Of a stretch of 5,142 nucleotides of DNA, positions 1-5,142 are shown piece by piece (positions within the stretch are counted from its first letter, which is position 1; each line of letters opens with the position of its first letter). The notes beneath the pieces are model-generated. The model did not search any database. It had not been told where the DNA came from and saw only the letters and a list, made by a program, of their open reading frames with translations. Source of the stretch: an uncultured Alphaproteobacteria bacterium (GTDB lineage: Bacteria; Pseudomonadota; Alphaproteobacteria; RF32; CAG-239); NCBI GenBank assembly GCA_900551585.1, contig URWU01000127.1, forward strand, positions 1 to 5,142, given 5' to 3'. The position numbers and the translations under genes were made by a program.

Positions 1-120
1 GACTGGATGGAGCGCGACAAACAAGTTCCTTGTTTGCTTACTCACTTCGTTGTTTCGCATTCGCTCAAAATGATAACGGCTGAGATTGCCGCGTGTCTGC
101 TCTTTGCCATGACGACGGCG
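1..120. repeat. Possible dispersed intergenic repeat at the contig edge
   Basis: There is no convincing open frame here. The stretch contains a perfect 8-bp inverted repeat, CAAACAAG (18-25) and CTTGTTTG (29-36), with a 3-base loop. GAGCG (10-14) also pairs with CGCTC (62-66), and a smaller CGGC/GCCG pair lies at 77-80 and 88-91. Read on the minus strand, the text contains GCGGCAATCTCAGCCG and GAGCGAATGCGAAACAACG, which resemble the short repetitive intergenic elements common in some alphaproteobacterial genomes. That resemblance is recollection, and only one copy is visible in the window. A contig ending inside such an element would fit assembly breakage at a repeat. It could equally be ordinary non-coding sequence. 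Confidence 0.35.
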
Positions 121-148
121 GAGGGGGGATAAGCTGTTGGCTGGAGAT

Positions 149-175
149 AAAAAAAGCCCCGAAAAAATCGGGGCT
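149..175 (-). terminator. Intrinsic terminator for the acidic small protein gene
   Basis: On the minus strand a perfect 8-bp stem, AGCCCCGA (175-168) with TCGGGGCT (162-155), closes a 5-base loop and is followed directly by a run of six Ts (154-149). It lies about 20 bases past the stop codon of the minus-strand gene at 195-494 and is correctly oriented to end that transcript. The run of As and Ts on either side of the hairpin is asymmetric: on the plus strand the hairpin is not followed by Ts, so it should act in one direction only. Confidence 0.88.
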
Positions 176-194
176 GAAGTGAAATATCTAAAGC

Positions 195-494
195 TTAAGC
201 ATTAATATCTGCTTCATAAGCGTAAACAATTTGAGTATCTTCTTCTTTTTCACCGATTTTGAGTTCGCAAACCATTAAACTGTCAGCGTCCTGGAGACTA
301 TCAATGATGTCATCGGGAATGCCTTCCAGCAAAATTTCATCGGTTTCGTTACGAATGAGAACTGCAGATTTTTCATTCAAGTCGATTTCAATACGGGCAT
401 CTTTGGGTTCGCTTTCCTGAGCATGCAACAGGAGCATGACTTCATCTTCATCATTGGTAACAAAGTCAAAAGTATTTAATTCGTTTTCATCCAT
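195..494 (-). CDS. Small, strongly acidic protein of unknown function (99 aa)
   Basis: I do not recognise this protein. It has 99 residues, of which about 30 are Asp or Glu against only 6 Lys or Arg, so it carries a large net negative charge. It has no signal peptide and no membrane segment, so it is probably cytosolic. Alternating hydrophobic and charged stretches in the middle (for example ARIEIDLNEKSAVLI) suggest beta strands. I chose ATG at 494 because AAAGGA (509-504) precedes it by 9 bases. The frame continues upstream to a TTG at 560, which would give 121 residues, but that codon has no Shine-Dalgarno sequence and forms part of a good -35 box, so the 22-codon extension is probably promoter and leader. 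The gene is monocistronic, with its own promoter (532-560) and a strong terminator (149-175). These flanking signals are the main evidence that it is real. High acidity can occur in nucleic-acid-mimic or chaperone-like proteins, but nothing here shows such a role. Confidence 0.78.
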   Translation of the reverse strand: MDENELNTFDFVTNDEDEVMLLLHAQESEPKDARIEIDLNEKSAVLIRNETDEILLEGIPDDIIDSLQDADSLMVCELKIGEKEEDTQIVYAYEADINA

Positions 495-531
495 GGCGCT
501 AAATCCTTTATTTTGCGAAATTATTGCTTTG

Positions 532-560
532 ATACTATCTGCTTTATTTAAAATAGTCAA
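532..560 (-). promoter_or_regulatory. Sigma-70-type promoter for the acidic small protein gene
   Basis: On the minus strand TTGACT (560-555, five of six matches to TTGACA) is followed after exactly 17 bases by TAGTAT (537-532, four of six matches to TATAAT). Transcription would begin near 524-526, leaving a leader of about 30 bases that contains the AAAGGA ribosome site and ends at the ATG at 494. The geometry supports the shorter 99-residue protein over the TTG-started version, whose start codon is the first three bases of this -35 box. Confidence 0.55.
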
Positions 561-720
561 TGCGCTAAGCCGCGGTATAATAAAAAACCGCCTCTGTTTT
601 TTCTGGGGGAAGCAAGAGACGGCGGGGCATTTAATCTCCCCTTTAAGTCGATGTTAGATGATATTGATTGAAGAAATGTTAATATTTTTGCGAAAGAGCG
701 TGAAAAGTGATTAAAACTGT

Positions 721-748
721 TATATGCTGGCCGCTATAAAGCAAAGGA
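721..748 (+). promoter_or_regulatory. Weak candidate promoter and ribosome site for the M50-like protease
   Basis: The sequence TGTTATATG (718-726) reads as an extended -10 box of the TGnTATAAT type without a good -35. It would start transcripts near 732-734 and give a leader of about 23 bases. A second candidate, TATAAA (735-740) with TTAAAA (711-716) at 18-base spacing, has better hexamers but would start transcription on top of the ribosome site, so I prefer the first. The ribosome site is clear: AGGA at 745-748, 7 bases before the ATG at 756. Confidence 0.3.
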
Positions 749-755
749 CGGAATA

Positions 756-1439
756 ATGCAGACATTGATTAATAAATTTATAGATTTGTTGAAATGGCCG
801 GTGGCGTTTTATATGCTGATTTCTTTACCGGCGTACGTTCAGTCGTTTGCTTATTTTAAATTGATGAACATTCCGTCAATGGCAATGATTGGCGGTTTTT
901 TTCTATTCTTTATCTCGCGCGGTTTTATGGATTCAGAAATGAAAATCAGTATGGAAATTGCCGCGCATGAGATGACGCATGCCTTTTTTGCCTTTTTGAC
1001 TTTGCATAAAGTTAAAAGTATCCGTGTTAATCCGGATAACGACGGCGGTGCTATGTCTTTTGAGGGACCGTCAAACTGGCTGATTGTTATCGCGCCTTAT
1101 TTCTTTCCGCTGTTTGGTCTGATGGTGATGATTGCGATTTCGATTTATACGCATTATGCGCCGTCAAACTTCATTATCAATATGATTATGGGCTTTTTTA
1201 TCGGTTATCATATGGATACCGTGGCTTCGCAAATCCATGAAAAACAAACTGATTTGCCGAAAGTCGGTTACAAATTCTGCATTGTTTTTTTGCCGGGAGC
1301 TAATTTGTGGGCGGTGATGTCTATGATGGCTTTCAACAGCCGCGGCTGGGATGGTTTCTGGGTTTATCAGAACTTGGTTTCACATTTAAACAGCCGCAAT
1401 TTTGATATGGCCATGAGATATTTGTCACAGGTATTCTAA
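756..1439 (+). CDS. M50-like integral membrane zinc metalloprotease
   Basis: This is a 227-residue membrane protein. It has the zinc-metallopeptidase signature HEMTH at residues 71-75, where the two His would bind zinc and E72 would be the catalytic base. The motif sits at a membrane-associated helix after two hydrophobic segments (about 15-35 and 41-57). More hydrophobic segments follow at about 106-131, 137-155 and 172-192. The arrangement of HExxH, then a Gly-rich turn (NDGGAMSFEGPS, 95-106), then a hydrophobic stretch with Pro resembles the compact M50B-type peptidases, relatives of site-2 and SpoIVFB-type intramembrane proteases. A third zinc ligand is not certain; H152 or D154 in GYHMDT is a candidate. 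No PDZ domain is present, unlike RseP. The substrate is unknown. The start is supported by AGGA at 745-748. The gene stands alone on the plus strand and its last 15 bases overlap the end of ldcA. The HExxH and membrane segments are seen; the family assignment is inferred from recalled motifs. Confidence 0.8.
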   Translation: MQTLINKFIDLLKWPVAFYMLISLPAYVQSFAYFKLMNIPSMAMIGGFFLFFISRGFMDSEMKISMEIAAHEMTHAFFAFLTLHKVKSIRVNPDNDGGAMSFEGPSNWLIVIAPYFFPLFGLMVMIAISIYTHYAPSNFIINMIMGFFIGYHMDTVASQIHEKQTDLPKVGYKFCIVFLPGANLWAVMSMMAFNSRGWDGFWVYQNLVSHLNSRNFDMAMRYLSQVF

Positions 1440-2318
1440 ACGGCATTCATCAGCATTCAGGCGAACTTCAGTACCGACCGGCAGAACATAGCGGCTGGGG
1501 ATATGTCCGTAAGCGAAATTCTTAATGACCGGAACTTGAGCCGGCAAATGTTTGATAAAATCATTTAAAACGTCATCAACGGTGCCGTCGCCTTCATCCG
1601 CTTCTTCACAGGCGGCGAAAATTCCGAATATAATGCCTTTAATCTTGTCAAAGCCGGGTTGTTGGCGGAGCTGGGTTAACATTAAATCCAGTTTGTAAGT
1701 TTTTTCGCCGACATCTTCAATCAGCAAAATTTTGTTGTTCAGGTCCGGAAAATAAGCTGTGCCGCAAAGGCTGCGAATCAGGCTCAGGCAGCCGCCGATT
1801 AAGATTCCTTCGCTTTGGCCTTTGACCATGGTTTCGCCGCTGACGATTTTTTGTTTCCGGCCGTTGATGACGGCTTGCAGAGATTGGTCGACAAGACCGT
1901 CAATATGGCCGTTTTTAAAGTCATATTTCAGCGAAAAACCGGTGACGGACGGGTTACCCGTTTGCGTATAAATTCCTGTTTGCAATGCCGTATTATCGCT
2001 TAATCCGAAAATCGGTTTGGGATTATTTTTGATTAAATCATAATCGAGAATATCAAGCAGGCGTTGTGACCCGCAGCCTCCGGCTGTGGTGAAAACGGCT
2101 TTGATATCAGGGTTTTTGAAAAATTGGTGCAAGTCTTCCGCACGGTCGCTGTCGGTTCCGGCCATGTAAAAATTGCGGTCGAAAACATGCGCGCCTAAAA
2201 CGCATTCCAAGCCGAGAGACGCCAGATAATCAAGCGGCAGTCTAATGTCCTCGGGGCTGTTCAAATGCCCCGCAGGAGAGATGATACCGACTTTGTCTCC
2301 GGCTTGGAGTGCTTTCAT
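1425..2318 (-). CDS. ldcA: LD-carboxypeptidase (peptidase family S66, LdcA/MccF type)
   Basis: This 297-residue cytoplasmic serine peptidase should cleave the bond between meso-diaminopimelate and the terminal D-Ala of recycled murein tetrapeptide, giving tripeptide. The S66 layout is complete. The N-terminal domain opens with GDKVGIISPAG (7-17). The nucleophile elbow GLSD places the Ser at 107. The C-terminal domain has GGCLSLIRSLCGT (175-187), the catalytic Glu at 201 in LLIEDVGE, and the catalytic His at 272 in GHIPSR. The Ser-Glu-His triad is therefore intact and the length is typical. The usual RGGYG-type motif reads AGGCG (79-83), a minor deviation. There is no signal peptide. AAGGAA, 9 bases before the ATG, lies within the last codons of the Mur ligase gene, whose stop codon is only 3 bases upstream, so translation is probably coupled. 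An MccF-like role in removing microcin or another peptidyl antibiotic is possible within S66, but the neighbouring Mur ligase favours murein recycling. Confidence 0.93.
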   Translation of the reverse strand: MKALQAGDKVGIISPAGHLNSPEDIRLPLDYLASLGLECVLGAHVFDRNFYMAGTDSDRAEDLHQFFKNPDIKAVFTTAGGCGSQRLLDILDYDLIKNNPKPIFGLSDNTALQTGIYTQTGNPSVTGFSLKYDFKNGHIDGLVDQSLQAVINGRKQKIVSGETMVKGQSEGILIGGCLSLIRSLCGTAYFPDLNNKILLIEDVGEKTYKLDLMLTQLRQQPGFDKIKGIIFGIFAACEEADEGDGTVDDVLNDFIKHLPAQVPVIKNFAYGHIPSRYVLPVGTEVRLNADECRLEYL

Positions 2319-2321
2319 GGG

Positions 2322-3686
2322 CTAAATTTCCTTTAATAACCGGCGGCTGAAGTCCGGCAGCGTATTATCACGGGCACCCATGATAATAATCCGGTCGCCG
2401 GGTTTGGCGTTTTCAAGAATGAATTTTTCAACGTCTTTACGCTCGGGAATATAGTGCGCATTAACGCCGAGCTCCAGAGCCTGATTAATTAAATCTTTCG
2501 AAGAAATGGTTTTATCTGCGGTTCCGCCGACAAAGTAGATGTCCGGCATAATCAGAATATCTTCCTTGTCTAATTTGGCGGCAAAAGCTTTGATAATGTC
2601 TTTACCGGTCAGTTTCATCGGTGCAAAGCCATGCGGCTGGAACATGATGATAACACGGCCGGGATAATCTTTCAGAGCCGTGACAGAGGCCGAAACTTTG
2701 TCAGGATTATGGGCAAAGTCATCAATCAAAGTGATGTTGTTTTTGGTGCCGACGACTTCAAGACGGCGTTGAGTGCCGAGGAAACCTTCGAGTGTTTTGG
2801 CGGCGTCAAATTTATCAATTCCCAAAAGCGAGCAAACGGCAATTGCAGCCAAAGCATTGGCAACATTGAAACTGCCGATAAGATTTAACTTAAAGCTCTT
2901 GCCGTCGATAGAATATTGTGTGCCGTCGGGAATGGCTTTGAGGTTATAAGCAAAGAAATCTGCCTTGCTGTCTTTTAATGAAAAAGTGGTGGTTTTTTTG
3001 GTCGGGTGTTTAATGTCTTTGCAGTTGTCGCAGTCAAGATTGACAACCAGACCGTATTTGCAGCGGGCGGCAAAATCTTTGAACAGGCCGATGAGCTCGT
3101 CTAAGGATTTGTGGTCGACGCCGATGTTGTTAATCAACCCGATATAAGGGTGATATTTTTCGATTGTTCCGTTGCTTTCATCAGCTTCAATGACGCAGAT
3201 GTCGCCTTCGTTATAAATGATGTTGGCAACGCCTTTCTGATTTTCATAATTACGTAGATAACCGCCGTTAATCATGCAGGGTTTCTGGCCTAGCTGATCT
3301 AAGATATAGCCGACCATTGCCGTGGTGGTGGTTTTGCCGGAGGTGCCGCTGACAGCGATGTTGTGCGTGTATTGGTGAAATAATTCAGCCAGTAAATCGG
3401 GACGGGTTTTAATCGGGATATTTTTTGCTTTGGCAACTTTGACATCTTCAATGCTGTCTTCAACCGCGGTTGAAACATAGAGGACGTCCAAATCATCGGT
3501 GATACCGGAACCGTCTTGCGGATAAATGGTAATTCCGACTTCTTCAAGAGCCTTTTTGCGGTCTTGGTCGCCGCCTAAATCAAAACAGCGGTCCGAGCCG
3601 CGAACTTCAAAACCTTTTTTAGCCATAATTTGTGCCAGAGCGCTGACACCGTTTCCGGAAATGCCGCAGAAACTTATTTTAGTCAT
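2322..3686 (-). CDS. Mur ligase family protein, MurC/Mpl type (probably Mpl-like by context)
   Basis: This 454-residue ATP-dependent ligase has the three Mur domains. The N-terminal UDP-sugar-binding fold begins FCGISGNGVSALAQIM (6-21), which is MurC-like. The central ATPase domain has the P-loop GTSGKTTT (114-121), EADES (167-171), NNIGVDH (186-192) and FNVANALAA (273-281). The C-terminal domain has RRLE (307-310), DDFAHNP (322-328), FQPHGF (349-354) and MGARDN (436-441). MurC joins L-Ala to UDP-MurNAc, while Mpl joins recycled tripeptide to the same acceptor; the two share this architecture and are of similar length. The N-terminus and FQPH motif recall MurC. The coupled LD-carboxypeptidase gene, which makes the Mpl substrate, favours Mpl, so I leave the symbol blank. 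Deviations from what I recall as usual are Ser for His in the P-loop (GTHGKT) and Asn for the second His in DDYAHHP. GAAGGGA lies 9 bases before the ATG, and the preceding gene ends 18 bases upstream, indicating one operon. Confidence 0.9.
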   Translation of the reverse strand: MTKISFCGISGNGVSALAQIMAKKGFEVRGSDRCFDLGGDQDRKKALEEVGITIYPQDGSGITDDLDVLYVSTAVEDSIEDVKVAKAKNIPIKTRPDLLAELFHQYTHNIAVSGTSGKTTTTAMVGYILDQLGQKPCMINGGYLRNYENQKGVANIIYNEGDICVIEADESNGTIEKYHPYIGLINNIGVDHKSLDELIGLFKDFAARCKYGLVVNLDCDNCKDIKHPTKKTTTFSLKDSKADFFAYNLKAIPDGTQYSIDGKSFKLNLIGSFNVANALAAIAVCSLLGIDKFDAAKTLEGFLGTQRRLEVVGTKNNITLIDDFAHNPDKVSASVTALKDYPGRVIIMFQPHGFAPMKLTGKDIIKAFAAKLDKEDILIMPDIYFVGGTADKTISSKDLINQALELGVNAHYIPERKDVEKFILENAKPGDRIIIMGARDNTLPDFSRRLLKEI

Positions 3687-3704
3687 TAGTTATCGTCCCT
3701 TCAA

Positions 3705-4586
3705 TTATAAGATATCGAGAGCCTCTTCTTCTCTCTCTTTGAGTATTTTAAGATTTTTATAGTCAATAATTATGTAACTTTTTCCGTCGCCGTCAACATT
3801 TATAGCAAGTGCTGCACCGATATTATTGCCTTCAAAGGTACTGTAAAGCTGTGCCTGACCGCTCTGCAGCTGGCTTAAAAATTCCGGATTGCCTTTCGGC
3901 TGCGGAACCTCGACTTTTTGTATGGTATCGCGATAGTCGATTTTGACGGTTTTTTCGACTGTTTTGGTTGCCGGCGTGAAGAACTCTTTGGCGTTGCCGT
4001 ATTTACGGGTCAGCAGGCGCACGTATTTGTTATATTCTTTCAGCACTTTGGAAGCGTCAGGCGTGTCATTGATAAAATCGCCGTAAGCAATAATGCGCCA
4101 GAGTTCATTTTCTTCGCCGAAGGTCAGATAAATATCGCGGAAGCCTTTGGGGTCTTTAGGCAGGTGAGTGGCGGCAAAAGAATTGACATAGTCTTTTTCT
4201 TCTATCGGATTGAGAATGACACCGAGATTTTTGGTCGCCTCAATGCTTGCTTTCCAGAGCAGCCCGAAAGGGGCGGCTTCCAGATTTTGAGTTTCAGCGG
4301 CTACTTCTTTGTCGCTTTTGGCCGGAGCAGCCGATTTGCGGCGCTCGATTTTGGGAACATCTACTTTGATGTTCTTGGTTTTGGTTGTCAGCAGGCTGCG
4401 GGCCGAAGATTTGGCTTTTTCCATATTTTGGCGATAAGCTTCCTGAGCCTTTTCCTGTTCGGCCTGAGCTTTGATTTCATCGGTTATCAGCAAATCCTGA
4501 TAGAATCCGGCGGAGTTGTCCTGAGCTTGCAGCGGTTTGGCGGCAATCAGGAGCAGGGCGGTCAAAAAAGCGAATCTCGTCAACAT
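3705..4586 (-). CDS. Exported protein of unknown function (293 aa)
   Basis: I do not recognise a named family. The protein begins with a classical Sec signal peptide: MLTR, a hydrophobic core at residues 5-16, then KPLQA with probable cleavage after A21. There is no lipobox Cys, so a soluble periplasmic protein is likely. Residues 30-60 are rich in Glu, Lys, Ala and Gln and probably form a long helix or short coiled coil. A basic, low-complexity linker follows (about 60-95). The rest looks folded, beginning with PFGLLWKASIEATKNLGVIL, a pattern of the FG-x-W-x-S-x-G-V kind that I associate loosely with uncharacterised periplasmic domains. I chose ATG at 4586 because GAGGGA precedes it by 7 bases and it places the signal peptide at the N-terminus. 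A GTG at 4604 would add six residues but has no ribosome site. It is the first gene of the operon with the Mur ligase and ldcA, so a cell-envelope role is plausible but unproven. Confidence 0.82.
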   Translation of the reverse strand: MLTRFAFLTALLLIAAKPLQAQDNSAGFYQDLLITDEIKAQAEQEKAQEAYRQNMEKAKSSARSLLTTKTKNIKVDVPKIERRKSAAPAKSDKEVAAETQNLEAAPFGLLWKASIEATKNLGVILNPIEEKDYVNSFAATHLPKDPKGFRDIYLTFGEENELWRIIAYGDFINDTPDASKVLKEYNKYVRLLTRKYGNAKEFFTPATKTVEKTVKIDYRDTIQKVEVPQPKGNPEFLSQLQSGQAQLYSTFEGNNIGAALAINVDGDGKSYIIIDYKNLKILKEREEEALDIL

Positions 4587-4615
4587 AATTTTATCCCTCG
4601 GCACAGAAAAGAAAT

Positions 4616-4628
4616 TGAACAGTGTTCA
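4616..4628. promoter_or_regulatory. Candidate operator in the divergent promoter region
   Basis: TGAACAGTGTTCA is a perfect 13-base palindrome centred on the G at 4622. It sits in the 108-base AT-rich gap (4587-4694) between the operon head and the divergent tetR gene. On the minus strand a possible -10 box TATAAA (4641-4636) would start transcription near 4628-4630, so a repressor on the palindrome would cover the start site of the operon; no good -35 box accompanies it. For tetR, TATAAC (4664-4669) is a possible -10. TetR regulators commonly bind such palindromes in divergent gaps and repress themselves and the neighbour, which is the basis for the inference. A 13-base perfect palindrome could still arise by chance. 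Confidence 0.38.
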
Positions 4629-4694
4629 TTAATGTTTTATAGTTAATTTCAACAAGTTTGATGTATAACAACATTTTATTAAATAATATATAAC

Positions 4695-5103
4695 ATGACT
4701 GACACAAAAGACAAGATTCACAATATTTTAATCAAAAAAGGCCGCGAGCTCGTTAAGCAAAAAGGCGTCGATTATCTGACGGCCCGCAAGCTCTCGGAAG
4801 CAACCTGCTATTCGGTCGGCACGATTTATAACCAGTTTGCCAATATGGATAAATTTATTTTGGAACAGAATATGCTGACTTTGGATGATTTATATCAAAG
4901 TCTGAGTAAGCTGCTGCCTGATACGAATCCTTACAAAAACCTCAACCGTTATGTTGATGCCTTTGTGGCTTTTGTGTTGAACCAGCCGAATTTGTGGTTT
5001 TTATTGTTTAATTTTCATATTCGTTCCGGTTATGAGGAATTTCCGAAAGTTTATCTGCGCAAACTGCTGAAGATTACCAATTTGTGGCGGCGCGAATTTA
5101 ATA
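4695..5103 (+). CDS. TetR-family transcriptional regulator, 3' end missing
   Basis: The open frame encodes 136 genuine residues before adapter sequence begins. The TetR-type N-terminal domain is clear: an opening helix (IHNILIKKGRELVKQKG, 8-24) is followed by YLTARKLSEATCYSVGTIYNQF (27-48), a helix-turn-helix with the usual S-x-GTIYNQF recognition-helix ending, then ANMDKFILEQ. Residues 60-136 begin the ligand-binding and dimerisation domain, with an aromatic-rich stretch (QPNLWFLLFNFHIRSG, 97-112) resembling the WHG-type C-terminal domains. A full TetR protein has about 190-220 residues, so roughly 60-80 are missing. Beyond base 5103 the frame stays open through the adapter and would append the spurious tail TVSYTHLTLPTTS. 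ATG 4695 is the first start after an in-frame TAA at 4680-4682; no Shine-Dalgarno sequence is visible, so translation may be weak or leaderless. It diverges from the operon and may regulate it. Confidence 0.88.
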
Positions 5104-5142
5104 CTGTCTCTTATACACATCTGACGCTGCCGACGACTAGTC
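5104..5142. other. Illumina Nextera adapter contamination
   Basis: Bases 5104-5122 are CTGTCTCTTATACACATCT, the 19-base Tn5 mosaic end used in Nextera tagmentation. Bases 5123-5136 are GACGCTGCCGACGA, the rest of the Nextera read adapter on the i5 side. The final six bases, CTAGTC, sit where the i5 index should be and match the start of the reverse complement of index TCGACTAG (S513 as I remember it). This is untrimmed library sequence, not genomic DNA and not a transposon. The true genomic sequence ends at about base 5103. Confidence 0.98.

Noticed and set aside
436..657. A 73-codon plus-strand open frame across the acidic gene and its promoter
   Set aside because: It overlaps a better-supported minus-strand gene and its promoter, and shows no recognisable protein features.
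2631..3147. Short plus-strand open frames inside the Mur ligase gene
   Set aside because: They are antisense to a gene whose motifs are conserved throughout its length, so they are shadows.
4587..4604. GTG start at 4604 for the exported protein
   Set aside because: No ribosome site precedes it, whereas GAGGGA sits correctly before ATG 4586, which also gives a clean signal peptide.
3918..4646. A 242-codon open frame on the plus strand, opposite the exported protein gene
   Set aside because: It starts at TTG, is almost entirely antisense to a gene with a good ribosome site and signal peptide, and has a Phe- and Gly-heavy composition typical of a reversed frame.
1..5103. CRISPR arrays, tRNA or rRNA genes, insertion sequences, toxin-antitoxin or defence systems
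   Set aside because: I looked for regularly spaced repeats, tRNA-like cloverleaves, transposase motifs and paired small genes and found none that hold up. The window reads as ordinary chromosomal genes.
5104..5122. A Tn5/IS50 transposon end
   Set aside because: The mosaic end is followed directly by Nextera library adapter sequence rather than IS50 DNA, so it comes from library preparation.

Overview
The window carries five complete protein genes, one truncated gene, and a stretch of sequencing adapter at its right end. It looks like a whole short contig, probably from a metagenome or a draft assembly. The envelope genes suggest a Gram-negative bacterium: an LD-carboxypeptidase next to a MurC/Mpl-type ligase, plus a signal-peptide protein. 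Base composition is moderate. The AT-rich, repeat-like text at the left end recalls short palindromic intergenic repeats of host-associated alphaproteobacteria. That placement is a guess from memory, not a demonstrated result.

Layout. Bases 1-148 hold no gene; they contain short inverted repeats that look like a dispersed intergenic repeat. A strong intrinsic terminator (149-175) ends a minus-strand gene for a very acidic 99-residue protein of unknown function (195-494), which has its own good promoter (532-560). A divergent gap (495-755) leads to a plus-strand gene for a small M50-like membrane metalloprotease (756-1439). Its 3' end overlaps the 3' end of the next gene by 15 bases, tail to tail. 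A tight minus-strand operon follows, read from right to left: an exported protein of unknown function (4586 to 3705), a Mur ligase (3686 to 2322) and LD-carboxypeptidase LdcA (2318 to 1425). The gaps between these genes are only 18 and 3 bases. Divergent from the operon is a TetR-family regulator starting at 4695. It is cut off at base 5103, where Illumina Nextera adapter sequence begins and runs to the end of the window.

How the genes fit together. LdcA removes the terminal D-alanine from recycled murein tetrapeptide. An Mpl-type ligase can attach the resulting tripeptide to UDP-MurNAc. Finding the two translationally coupled argues for a peptidoglycan-recycling operon, and for reading the Mur ligase as Mpl-like even though several of its motifs resemble MurC. 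The exported protein at the head of the operon has no recognised function but probably works in the periplasm. The divergent TetR regulator, with a perfect 13-base palindrome in the 108-base gap, is a candidate regulator of the operon.

I see no mobile element, CRISPR array, RNA gene or clearly novel multi-gene system here. The most important practical observation is the adapter contamination, which would give the regulator a false C-terminus.
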